The notes: generated from the letters alone by a model not told the origin. Positions 1 through 7,057 are shown, counted from the stretch's first letter. The stretch: DNA of 13,583 nt from an uncultured Phocaeicola sp. (GCA_948579315.1 CAPAOL010000060.1:1-13583), one strand, 5' to 3'. A program made the numbers and translations.

Positions 1-1
1 A

Positions 2-76
2 TCCGAAGTAGTTGTTCACCGCATTACTCAGGTAGGTCGTATTCGTGCCGGATACAAAAAGATATTATTTTACTGA
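2..76 (+). CDS. possible C-terminal tail of a truncated upstream gene (unidentified)
   Basis: The first bases can be read as 24 codons ending in TGA at 74-76, with Bacteroides-like codons (residues include VVVHRITQVGRIRAGYKK). Composition becomes sharply AT-rich just after the stop, as at a gene end. The opposite strand also gives an open frame over 1-58 (includes SGTNTTYLSNAVNN). That frame has no start codon and meets a TAA just upstream, so the plus-strand reading is slightly preferred. I recognise neither peptide. The gene body would lie outside the window. Confidence 0.2.
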   Translation, partial: SEVVVHRITQVGRIRAGYKKILFY

Positions 77-233
77 TTATCAATATGATTACTCTATTGT
101 CATGAACAGATATCCCATATTGTTATTTGAATCAATTCTAGATAAATTCAAATATCTCCTAGAATTTATATCTTGAATAAATACCTTTACATATCACCTA
201 AAGAACTTACTAAATAAACCTTCCATTCTTTCG

Positions 234-260
234 TTTGTTTCATTTAAATTATTATTTTTG
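234..260 (+). promoter_or_regulatory. candidate Bacteroides-type promoter of the ATPase pseudogene
   Basis: A perfect TAnnTTTG -7 box (TATTTTTG) lies at 253-260 and a TTTG at 234-237. The 15-bp spacer is shorter than the usual 19-21 bp, so the -33 assignment is doubtful. The ATG at 297 would follow a leader of about 30 nt. No Shine-Dalgarno is visible, which is common in Bacteroidales. Confidence 0.4.
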
Positions 261-274
261 TAACCGCGGTTACA
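259..274. promoter_or_regulatory. 16-bp perfect palindrome, probable operator
   Basis: TGTAACCGCGGTTACA is identical to its reverse complement over all 16 bp. It starts on the last two bases of the -7-like box and covers the expected transcription start, where a bound repressor would block initiation. A CG-centred palindrome in this position resembles LacI-family operators. No regulator gene for it is in the window. Confidence 0.55.
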
Positions 275-296
275 GTAACACAGATTACTAAAGCTT

Positions 297-1606
297 ATGA
301 AATTCTATAATAGAGAAAATGAACTGGCAGAGTTGAAAAGGATACAACGCCTGTCTTTTGAAGAAAATTCACGCCTCACAGTTATAACAGGAAGACGTAG
401 AATAGGGAAAACCAGCCTTATAATGAAGGCTGTGGACGAAATGCCTACTGTATACCTATTTATGAAGCTACTCTCTGTAGTGAGTTTATCCCCCTCATTT
501 CGGGCGCTTTGAATATCTTTGTACCAGCAGAGATACGGTCTTTCAGTTCATTATTTCAATATATGATGGAAATAGCGGGACAAAGGGCATTCAATCTGGT
601 TATAGATGAATTTCAAGAGTTCTATAATATTAATAATTCCATTTATAGCGATATACAAAACATTTGGGATCGTTACAGAAAAGAGACCAAAATGAACCTG
701 ATTGTCTGTGGATCCATTTATTCTTTGATGAATAAGATCTTTCAAAATAATAAAGAGCCGTTATTTGGGCGTGCCGATATTATTATAAAGCTTTCACCCT
801 TCAGCCTCCCTGTACTTAAAGAAATTATGTATGATTATTATCCAACATATACGAATGACGATTTGTTGGCATTGTATACATTTACCGGAGGTATACCCAA
901 ATATGTTGAATTGTTTTGTGACAATCGTATATTGAACATCAATGGAATGATCGACTTCATGGTCCGTGATAACTCCCCGTTTACAGATGAAGGAAAGAAT
1001 CTTTTAATAGAAGAATTCGGCAAAAATTATGCGACCTATTTTTCTATTTTAAGTGCCATAGCAAATGGCAAAAACACACAGGCAGAAATAGAAGCGGCTT
1101 TAGGGAATAAAAGCATTGGCGGTTATTTGAGAAGACTGATTGAAGATTACAATATCATTGTACGCCAACGCCCTATTCTATCAAAGGAGGGAACACTGGC
1201 TATCCGATATGAAATACAGGATAACTTTATCAGTTTCTGGTTTAACTATTTTGATAAAAACCGCTCTCTCATTGAAATAAAGAATTATATGGCATTACGT
1301 TCCATTATCAAGGCTGACTATCCCACTTATTCCGGAAAAATGTTGGAGCGTTATTTTAAGCAGAAGTTTGCAGAAAGTTTCCTTTATAAAGATATAGGCT
1401 CTTGGTGGGAGTTAAAAGGCGATGCATATGAAATTGACATTGTAGCCCTATGCCTAGAAAAAGATAAGGCGGTTGCCGTAGAGATCAAACGCCAGAAAAA
1501 GAACTATAAACCGGATTTGCTGGAGAAGAAAGTGGAACACCTTAAACATAAGGTACTTCCACATTATGCGATAACAAAAATGTGTTTGTCCCTGGAGGAC
1601 ATGTAG
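297..1606 (+). pseudogene. AAA ATPase with C-terminal DUF234/PD-(D/E)xK-type region, frameshifted
   Basis: This is an archaeal-type P-loop ATPase fused to a DUF234-like C-terminus, a family of uncertain function that is often multicopy in Bacteroidales. The first frame (297-512) carries the N-terminal MKFYNRE signature and Walker A GRRRIGKT at 390-413. The second frame carries Walker B (VIDE, about 599-610), a GS sensor-like segment (CGS near 705), and a C-terminal ELKGDAYEID...VEIK motif (Asp codon 1436-1438, Glu-Ile-Lys 1481-1489) like a nuclease active site. The protein switches frame near 461. Just after YLF the first frame becomes nonsense and stops at 510-512, whereas the other frame continues sensibly as EATLCSEFIPL. 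Intact relatives, from memory, have about four or five more residues here (xVxRK before EA), so a 13-nt deletion fits. All motifs are otherwise intact, suggesting recent inactivation. A sequencing error cannot be excluded. Confidence 0.8.
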
Positions 1607-1699
1607 TTTCCCTTGTAAAAAGGGACGGGGCTATCCATGAGAAAGATACACTCTAAAGATACTCATTTTCTGCGACATACAGAAAACCTATGCTTTTTT

Positions 1700-1721
1700 A
1701 GGACACTCTATGAAGTGTCCT
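1700..1721 (+). terminator. hairpin, weak terminator candidate for the ATPase pseudogene
   Basis: AGGACACT (1700-1707) pairs perfectly with AGTGTCCT (1714-1721) around a 6-nt loop. The following bases are TATTAAATT, not a clean T-run, and six T's lie on the 5' side (1694-1699). Termination efficiency on either strand is therefore uncertain. Confidence 0.35.
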
Positions 1722-2056
1722 TATTAAATTGAATCAGCTTAATATTTTATTTAATAATTGGAACAGAACTCGGCTTTCAGGAGATGAATATTCTTTTTTA
1801 CTGGTCAGATTTTCTAACAGAATATATTGTTTTAGTACATATAGATAATAGAAATCATGTAATGCTATTATAGTGGCATTGGTTAATGTGTTTTTAATGT
1901 GTTGGATGACAGTTGATTTTCCACAGTAATTGCTATTTTAATATCAACACATGTTTCATAAACAGGCCTCGCAATTGTTTTGCATATAATAAAATTGTTC
2001 GTTAGATGAATTCCTAAAAAGAAAGCGAAGAAAGAATTACTCCGTTGCCGGAAGCA

Positions 2057-2305
2057 TCATTTGTATATTTTGCAAATATACCTTCTGTTTGGAGCAGCAA
2101 GAATTGTGATATAATTTATCTTGAGTATAGAAATACCGGGAGGATTATTGTTACATAGCCTGAAAGATATAAATCTTTCGTGCCGATAATAAATCAGGCT
2201 CAAAACATGGATGATCATCTGTTCATTCGCAGGTGGAAATGCTGAGATTATCTTCATTTTAAATGCCTCAGCGATAAAATCCGGTTGTTCCTTTTCTCCT
2301 TTCAT
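2057..2305 (-). CDS. doubtful small ORF, 82 codons, unrecognised
   Basis: An ATG-started frame of 82 residues beginning MKGEKEQPDFIAEAF. The first half looks protein-like (amphipathic, normal residue mix). The C-terminal third is basic and less convincing, ending in KIYK. The same frame is also open just upstream, reading SPFIAGTPMGREFQR, but is cut by TAG directly before the ATG and by TGA further up. This could be a decayed longer gene rather than a short intact one. There is no identifiable domain, signal peptide or promoter. It is included because no other gene occupies this stretch. Confidence 0.22.
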   Translation of the reverse strand: MKGEKEQPDFIAEAFKMKIISAFPPANEQMIIHVLSLIYYRHERFISFRLCNNNPPGISILKINYITILAAPNRRYICKIYK

Positions 2306-2377
2306 CTATCGCTGAAACTCCCTGCCCATAGGCGTTCCGGCTATGAAGGGGCTCCTGTTATTGCTCTGTCAGCCTCC

Positions 2378-2432
2378 TTTCAGCCTGCTCTTTCACATTT
2401 TTTGTGAAGGAATAAAACGATACGGGCTGAAA
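2378..2432. other. nested dyad (two-tier stem-loop)
   Basis: An outer 8-bp inverted repeat, TTTCAGCC (2378-2385) and GGCTGAAA (2425-2432), encloses an inner 6-bp hairpin, TTCACA (2392-2397) and TGTGAA (2403-2408), with a five-T loop. Both stems are perfect. It could be a structured RNA, a terminator-like element or a protein-binding dyad. It lies about 110 bp before the repeat array. Confidence 0.45.
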
Positions 2433-2548
2433 TGGAAGTGAGGGGAAATGGTTTCAGATTTAACCGGCTGATTTTCTGTGCATATTACATAAGATGACAG
2501 GATGAGGGGAAAAGGGAGCGTATCGGATTAGTGGGGGAGTAATACACG

Positions 2549-2604
2549 GAACAGACTAGGTCTGTAAGCTGAACAGGCTAAGTCTGTGCACTGAACAAGC
2601 TGGC
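2549..2604. repeat. array block A, 22-bp units
   Basis: GAACA recurs at 2549, 2571 and 2593, exactly 22 bp apart. The first unit contains a perfect dyad, ACAGAC (2551-2556), TAG, GTCTGT (2560-2565). The second keeps it with one G-T wobble. The third unit is cut off by the change to block B. Confidence 0.7.
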
Positions 2605-2721
2605 GTGTTTTAAAAACGTATAGTTGTTTTTTAAAAGCCTGAAGATGTTTTCTTAAAAGTTGAAGACGTATTTTTTAAAGCTCAAGGTGTATTTTAAAAA
2701 CATAAAGGCGTATTCAACAAT
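2605..2721. repeat. array block B, 21-bp units
   Basis: Units start at 2605, 2626, 2647, 2668 and 2689, each 21 bp, followed by a partial or hybrid one at 2710. Each begins GTnTTTT-like, then TAAAA, then a purine-rich end (TGAAGAT, TGAAGAC, TCAAGGT, TAAAGGC) that drifts step by step. It is AT-rich, with A/T tracts once per unit. Confidence 0.75.
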
Positions 2722-2790
2722 AACATTAGTAACGTATAAGCCCCAACATTAGTAACGTGTCAGCTCGCGTGTTAGTAACGTGTAAGCCCA
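2722..2790. repeat. array block C1, 23-bp units
   Basis: Three 23-bp units start at 2722, 2745 and 2768. They share nnnnTTAGTAACGTnTnAGC. The first two begin with identical AACATTAGTAACGT; the third begins CGTGTTAGTAACGT. Confidence 0.75.
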
Positions 2791-2857
2791 CACGTACATA
2801 AGCATCGGGTCACACATACGCAAGCATCGGCCTACACATACGTATGTATTGCGCCCT
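2791..2857. repeat. array block C2, 22-bp units
   Basis: Units start at 2791, 2813 and 2835. The first two share CACnTACnnAAGCATCGG. The third keeps CACATACG but diverges after it, and creates a perfect 12-bp palindrome ACATACGTATGT at 2836-2847. Confidence 0.7.
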
Positions 2858-2932
2858 GTATCCATTGAATTTTGCCCCAAGTTCCATTAAATCTTGCACC
2901 AAGTTTCATCGAATCCTGCACCAAGATCTGCC
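2858..2932. repeat. array block D, 22-bp units
   Basis: Units start at 2858, 2880 and 2902, plus a partial one to 2932. They share a (C/T)CAT(T/C)nAAT core followed by TTGC or CTGC, then nCCAAG. CCATT at 2862 and 2884 and TCATC at 2906 mark the exact 22-bp step. The next 22-bp step would fall on the TTGACA of the downstream promoter. Confidence 0.75.
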
Positions 2933-2947
2933 ATATTTCCGCCCCCT

Positions 2948-2979
2948 CTTGACAAACGCCTTTTTATGTTGTATATTTG
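2948..2979 (+). promoter_or_regulatory. Bacteroides-type promoter of the VirE-like gene
   Basis: A perfect TAnnTTTG box (TATATTTG, 2972-2979) is preceded after 20 bp by CTTG (2948-2951, inside TTGACA), a 3/4 match to the TTTG -33 element. The predicted start is about 20 nt before the ATG at 3008, giving a short leader. Repeat block D abuts the -33 side. Confidence 0.7.
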
Positions 2980-3007
2980 TAGTTTGCCAAACTTAAAAAA
3001 GTAACTC

Positions 3008-4621
3008 ATGAATGTATTCGCTACTCTCAAAACAGTCTTCTTCGGAAGCAAATTCCTGTCAAGCCCTGTTCCTATTGACGGAACACCGCGTCGTGATCTC
3101 GTATCCGCTCTCAACGGGCTGATGCCGCTTTGCCGGACTATACCCGGCGTGCGTCTGGCGCTGGATATCCGCGAGGGCCAAGTAGTTCTGGCATTGAACT
3201 GGACTCTGCGCACCGACGGGAATGCTCCCACGGGCAGTTACCACTACATCGTGTCGGACGAAGACGGAGTAAGAGAGATGGCCGACTCACAGGTTCTTCT
3301 TACTGAAAACGGTAAGGATAACCTGCCGGGGAGTATGGACGATTCTCGGACACATCCGACAGTCTCAACTGAAAAGACAGAGAAGGATTCCGCTCACTTG
3401 AAAAAAGATGTTCAGAAAAAAGCGGGACCAACCTCCCCAGAAGATACTGGCAAGAAAGCGAAATCACATACCCTGATGCAGGAAGTGACCGCTTTCCTCA
3501 TCTCCCGCTACCGCTTCCGGTTCAATGTGCTTACTGAAGAAACTGAAGTGGCAAGTGTAGAAAACAACATTCCCGATACTCATCTGCGTTACGCCAAAGT
3601 GGACGAACGATGGATGAACTCACTAAGTCTGGAGGCTATTGAAACGGGCATAGACTGTTGGGACAGGGACATTCAACGCTTTGTGCGCTCACGCCGCATC
3701 AGTGAATACCATCCCTTTACTGCCTATTTTGAGCAGCTTCCCGAATGGGACGGCACGGACCGGGTGTCCGCGTTGGCACGCAGGGTGTCCGACGACCCGG
3801 TATGGGTGAACGGTTTCCACCGTTGGATGCTGGGAGTCTCTGCCCAATGGATGCAGCTCAATCCGGATAACAACCGCGCCAACAGTGTGGCTCCCCTGCT
3901 GGTGAGCAGTCGCCAGGGATTGGGGAAAAGTACGTTCTGCCGTCTGCTGATGCCCGATAGGCTGAAATCCTACTACACGGAAAGTTACGACCTAAGCTCC
4001 CCGGCATCCGCCGAAGCCAAGCTGGCTGCCTACGGATTAATCAACCTGGATGAATTCGACAAACTAGGTGCGTCCAAAATGCCTTTGCTGAAGAACCTGA
4101 TGCAAGCTTCCGCACTGAATATCCGCAAGGCTTACAAACACAGCGCTTCATCGCTTCCCCGTATTGCCTCGTTCATCGGCACCAGCAACCGGGAGGATTT
4201 GCTGGTAGACCGCACCGGCTCACGCCGCTTTCTTTGCGTCAGTCTGAAGCATGCCATAGACTGCACCACGTCCGTAGAGCATAAGCAATTGTACGCCCAG
4301 CTTAAAACAGAACTTCTATCCGGTGAACGAAGCTGGTTCAATAAAGAAGAGGAACAGACTATACAGCAACATAATGCCCTATTCTACAAGCATGTACCCG
4401 AAGAAGAGGTGTTCCGCCTTTGCTTTCGCTTTGCTACAGAAGAGGACAATCCGCAGGAAGTGCTTAGCCTCTCCGCCACCCAACTGTTTGAACGCATGAA
4501 GGCAGCCCATCCTTCGATCATGAGAGGGATGACCGCCTACAGCCTGAGCCGTATCCTGCCCCAGCTGGGCGAACGGGTACATACCACCAAGGGAAATGTA
4601 TACCGGGTGGTAGAATGTTAA
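3008..4621 (+). CDS. VirE-family P-loop ATPase with DUF3874-like C-terminus (primase-helicase-like)
   Basis: A 537-residue protein of the virulence-associated E type found in Bacteroidales chromosomes and mobile elements. By family it is an ATP-driven DNA-acting protein related to phage and plasmid replication primase-helicases. Visible regions: an unrecognised N-terminal domain (1-100); a charged low-complexity linker (about 102-153); a VirE entry region (YRFRFNVLTEETE, 168-180); EYHPFTAYF...LPEWDG (233-249); Walker A SRQGLGKST (301-309); Walker B INLDEF (345-350); sensor GTSN (391-394); Arg finger-like GSRR (404-407); and a DUF3874-like tail ending GNVYRVVEC. No primase catalytic domain is evident. 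The ATG follows a strong promoter by about 28 nt. It is locally much richer in G+C (40 of 60 bases at 3121-3180) than the right-hand genes (22 of 60 at 10561-10620), which suggests horizontal origin. It stands alone next to the repeat array, which it might bind. Confidence 0.85.
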   Translation: MNVFATLKTVFFGSKFLSSPVPIDGTPRRDLVSALNGLMPLCRTIPGVRLALDIREGQVVLALNWTLRTDGNAPTGSYHYIVSDEDGVREMADSQVLLTENGKDNLPGSMDDSRTHPTVSTEKTEKDSAHLKKDVQKKAGPTSPEDTGKKAKSHTLMQEVTAFLISRYRFRFNVLTEETEVASVENNIPDTHLRYAKVDERWMNSLSLEAIETGIDCWDRDIQRFVRSRRISEYHPFTAYFEQLPEWDGTDRVSALARRVSDDPVWVNGFHRWMLGVSAQWMQLNPDNNRANSVAPLLVSSRQGLGKSTFCRLLMPDRLKSYYTESYDLSSPASAEAKLAAYGLINLDEFDKLGASKMPLLKNLMQASALNIRKAYKHSASSLPRIASFIGTSNREDLLVDRTGSRRFLCVSLKHAIDCTTSVEHKQLYAQLKTELLSGERSWFNKEEEQTIQQHNALFYKHVPEEEVFRLCFRFATEEDNPQEVLSLSATQLFERMKAAHPSIMRGMTAYSLSRILPQLGERVHTTKGNVYRVVEC

Positions 4622-4683
4622 CTTTCAATTAATTGAGAATTTATCTATGGAAATGAGATTCCCAGTATGGAAGTCGATTAGAC

Positions 4684-4730
4684 GCATTCACACTCTCAAG
4701 CATATATTGTCAAGAAGTGTGAATGCCCTT
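4684..4730. terminator. hairpin between convergent genes, possible bidirectional terminator
   Basis: GCATTCACACT (4684-4694) pairs perfectly over 11 bp with AGTGTGAATGC (4716-4726). The loop is 21 nt. On the plus strand CCTTTTCT follows, a short T-run. It sits between the VirE-like gene and the convergent fimbrial operon and could stop transcription from both. The long loop is atypical for an intrinsic terminator. Confidence 0.5.
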
Positions 4731-4748
4731 TTCTAGTATATGAATGGG

Positions 4749-6065
4749 TCATCCGGCATCATAATGAGCGCTGCATACCAAACGTATTTTGTATTTCACC
4801 GTACTCCCTGCCTGTAAAAATTTGGATGAGGTTTTAAATCCGAATGCATATATGCTCCCGTTATGATCATATACATACCGTTTCTCAATATCCAATAACG
4901 GGTCTCCGTTTCTTAATCCCTCTATGGTTTCATTCAGTTCATCCAGTGATGATCCGCTGAACGTCTTATGCAATATTTTTGCCTCCTCTTCAGTCGGAAG
5001 ATGCCATCCGTCTGCTTCCTCCTCCTGTATGATATTCCGCACATCGGAAGCGAATCCACTCCACTCATCCAGACTCATCAACAAAATATCCACCCCTGTG
5101 GAACTTGCATTCTCTATGCCAGCTACAATACCGCCGTTCCAGATACCGCCAATTTCGGGTAGCCCGGAAAGATCCGGATTAATGGGAGGCGGCTCACTAC
5201 CGCCATTACCTTCATCAGCACCGCCAAAATTGAATTTGATGTCTACCGGAGCCTTCCATTCACCTGATATCAAACTGCCCCCTACCGTGACATCACCCGA
5301 ATAGCTACCCCCGATATTCAATGGCACGTTCGCTTCCGGCTTTCCTTTGAAAGTGTATCCAAACGTCTTTGTCTGACTATTATCTTCCAAGGTTATGGAA
5401 AAAACAGTCTGAGAGCCGCTCCCCGGAAAAATATAAAAAGGCTTTGCACTCCAAATTCCACCCGGCTCAGACTCACAAATAATTTCCGTACTCTTGTCTT
5501 TGCCGGAATACTCCCTTGTAAACGACAGGGAAGAATATAAAGGCGAAATCTGCAAACTCACCTTTTTAACGTTTGCCGGTATATCTTCCAAACTGATATT
5601 GACTAAAGATACAGCATAATAGAGGGTTACAGAAACAGATATATTTTTCTTATTGGCAATTGTCACAGTTGAAGTGCCCATCATTAGCGCGCGTGAGCTT
5701 CTGTTATTTTCTTTCATAACAATTACATCATCAAGGCTAGGATCTTTCGGAACGATATATTCTTCTCCCAAACCGGCTATTGCAACAATAGTATATCGGG
5801 CAGGAGGTAACTTCATTTCAATCTGGGCGTTATCTGTCATTTTCAGACTGGCAGAACAGCTGCCGTCCTCTGCAAACGCATAGATATAGGCCGGATAATT
5901 AATCTGGGATTCTCCGCTAGACCTGGCAGATATCTTTAAAGGAAGATTTGTTTGCGAGACTCCGTCTTCATCGTCTTCTTCATCATACATCGGGCGTTGG
6001 CAAGAAACAGCAGACAGTAGCAATAGAAACAGAAGCACCTTTAATTCGGTTAATCTATAATTCAT
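4749..6065 (-). CDS. FimB/Mfa2-like fimbrial lipoprotein with extra C-terminal domain
   Basis: A 438-residue probable pilus anchor or minor subunit. A type II signal peptide (hydrophobic 10-20) ends at AVSC with Cys22, followed by the acidic run DEEDDED at 28-34, which suits export to the cell surface. Residues about 36-280 have the beta-sandwich pattern of the FimB/Mfa2 group (LPLKIS, YAFAEDGS, LPPARYTIVAIAG, and a terminal ISGEW near 267-270). A Gly/Pro linker (about 281-306, with EPPP) leads to a separate domain of about 130 residues containing DGWHLPTEEE (352-361), a motif typical of DUF1566/FISUMP-like domains. This makes the protein longer than a usual anchor of about 300 aa. The start codon overlaps the stop of the upstream fimbrillin-like gene as ATGA, indicating translational coupling and one operon. 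The family call is by pattern; the tail assignment is less sure. Confidence 0.7.
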   Translation of the reverse strand: MNYRLTELKVLLFLLLLSAVSCQRPMYDEEDDEDGVSQTNLPLKISARSSGESQINYPAYIYAFAEDGSCSASLKMTDNAQIEMKLPPARYTIVAIAGLGEEYIVPKDPSLDDVIVMKENNRSSRALMMGTSTVTIANKKNISVSVTLYYAVSLVNISLEDIPANVKKVSLQISPLYSSLSFTREYSGKDKSTEIICESEPGGIWSAKPFYIFPGSGSQTVFSITLEDNSQTKTFGYTFKGKPEANVPLNIGGSYSGDVTVGGSLISGEWKAPVDIKFNFGGADEGNGGSEPPPINPDLSGLPEIGGIWNGGIVAGIENASSTGVDILLMSLDEWSGFASDVRNIIQEEEADGWHLPTEEEAKILHKTFSGSSLDELNETIEGLRNGDPLLDIEKRYVYDHNGSIYAFGFKTSSKFLQAGSTVKYKIRLVCSAHYDAG

Positions 6066-7057
6066 AACATATTATTTGTTTGTGGGTTTATTTCTTCTCC
6101 ATTTATAACTATATCCTCTTCTTCATTTCCCGGAGTCCAACCCGAAATACTTCCTCCCGTTATAATTACATTTCCGTCTTTTACTACAATATTGTATTTA
6201 TGAATACATCCGGACAATAAGCCCGGAGACAGGTCGTCTCGTCGTGTTATGTAATATTTGTTGTTACGGGTATATTCAATGGTGAGATTAACAGAATGGT
6301 TTTTCACGGCTTTCGGATCAATATTTCCGTCATTCTCGCCCCCGTTCAGGATAAAATAAAAAGAAATATCCTGATTGTTCATGGTGTGTGACGGAGTAAT
6401 CTGGAAGGTTTCCTTGGGAGTTTCGCTGATGGTGATGCTGTTCGTTTCAAAGGAGTAGTATCCTTGGGTCGTCAACCCATTTCCTTCAAGTCTGATTTTG
6501 TCAATAACGGCCTGTGCCATATCTCCTTCACCCTTTATGTTTATCTTTAATAGTGACAAAACGTGCTTAAATGAATAATCGCCCGAAAAGGCCACATTGC
6601 CAAGGTCGGTATCGTAGGAAAGCTTCCTGGATGCTACTAGAAAGTCATATTGGTCAATATTTTCCCAAGTCCCGTTCTGGCTGTCGAGAGAAGGCATTTT
6701 TATATTTTCCTTACTTTCGGCTTTGGAACCGGAGTGGGGATAATATGCGTAAAAAGTATGTTCCTGGTTTTTATCTTTCCAAAAGACACTCTTTTCTGTA
6801 GTCCAGGAAGTTCCATCGAATATCCAGCGGACGGCACTGTCATTGTCCATAAAAACACCTATATCATCGGTTTTACTAAAACTAGCGATGGCATTTTCAT
6901 GATCTTGCAAGTAGCGTGCTCCGGAAACTGTTTTCCCGATTCTTGCCATAATGGATACCGTGTACTCTTTTTCTTGTGATTGCTCTAGTTCCTCACTACC
7001 TTGGCAGGCAGAGAAGTACATGATCGTCAATAGCGATACATACAGTGATCTTTTCAT
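6062..7057 (-). CDS. fimbrillin-family lipoprotein (major or minor pilin candidate)
   Basis: A 331-residue probable pilus subunit. A lipoprotein signal ends at FSAC with Cys18. Fimbrillin features follow: early VSIMARIG strand; FSKTDDIGVF; FWKDKNQEHTFYAYYP (W/F-rich, typical of Bacteroides fimbrillin-like proteins); FKHVLSLLKINIKG; and a C-terminal LSPGLLSGCIHKYNIVV then ISGWTPG (about 304-310). The last strands are where the donor-strand polymerisation segment lies in type V pili. Arg39 and Arg48 in the N-terminal region are candidate processing points, by analogy with Arg-specific maturation of Porphyromonas pilins; this is inference. It is the first gene of a two-gene operon with the FimB-like gene (ATGA overlap). 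An A-rich stretch (AAAATAAAAGA) precedes the ATG. Confidence 0.75.
   Translation of the reverse strand: MKRSLYVSLLTIMYFSACQGSEELEQSQEKEYTVSIMARIGKTVSGARYLQDHENAIASFSKTDDIGVFMDNDSAVRWIFDGTSWTTEKSVFWKDKNQEHTFYAYYPHSGSKAESKENIKMPSLDSQNGTWENIDQYDFLVASRKLSYDTDLGNVAFSGDYSFKHVLSLLKINIKGEGDMAQAVIDKIRLEGNGLTTQGYYSFETNSITISETPKETFQITPSHTMNNQDISFYFILNGGENDGNIDPKAVKNHSVNLTIEYTRNNKYYITRRDDLSPGLLSGCIHKYNIVVKDGNVIITGGSISGWTPGNEEEDIVINGEEINPQTNNML

Larger units (their letters stand above)
1607..2548. other. gene-poor intergenic stretch
   Basis: Over 900 bases with no convincing gene. It is AT-rich up to about 2300 and more mixed after that. Immediately after the pseudogene stop is a weak hairpin (TCCCTT at 1609-1614, AAGGGA at 1620-1625) without a T-run. 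Further along are the 1700-1721 hairpin, a near-duplicated AATGTGTT motif around 1887-1904, a doubtful minus-strand reading frame (2057-2305) and a nested dyad (2378-2432), listed separately. I see no tRNA, IS end or clear promoter. Confidence 0.6.
2549..2932. repeat. stepwise-diverging 21-23-bp tandem array (about 18 units)
   Basis: The whole stretch is periodic at 21-23 bp, about two helical turns. The sequence changes in blocks: family A (2549-2604), B (2605-2721), C1 (2722-2790), C2 (2791-2857) and D (2858-2932). Units within a block are clearly related. Boundary units are hybrids: 2710-2730 starts like B and ends like C1, and 2835-2857 starts like C2 and ends differently. The period is not a multiple of three and stops are frequent, so it is not protein-coding. 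It ends directly at the VirE-gene promoter. The layout resembles plasmid iterons or a phased protein-binding array. I know of no described family that matches it. Confidence 0.8.

Noticed and set aside
1..60. Possible tRNA 3' end or att site at the window start
   Set aside because: No GGTTCRA T-arm motif, no foldable cloverleaf portion and no CCA; both strands look more like coding sequence.
2549..2932. CRISPR array
   Set aside because: No identical repeat alternating with unique spacers; the 21-23-bp units are contiguous and drift in sequence. No cas genes nearby.
2887..3231. Minus-strand ORF of 114 codons
   Set aside because: It overlaps repeat block D, the promoter and the start of the well-supported VirE-like gene; its residues (Arg-rich) fit an antisense shadow.
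4625..4636. 12-bp palindrome TCAATTAATTGA just after the VirE-like gene stop
   Set aside because: Low-complexity A/T sequence, weak stem with no loop and no T-run; probably chance, the 4684-4726 hairpin is the better terminator.
4924..5304. Plus-strand ORF of 126 codons
   Set aside because: Ser/Pro-rich antisense shadow of the FimB-like gene, which has a signal peptide and operon coupling.
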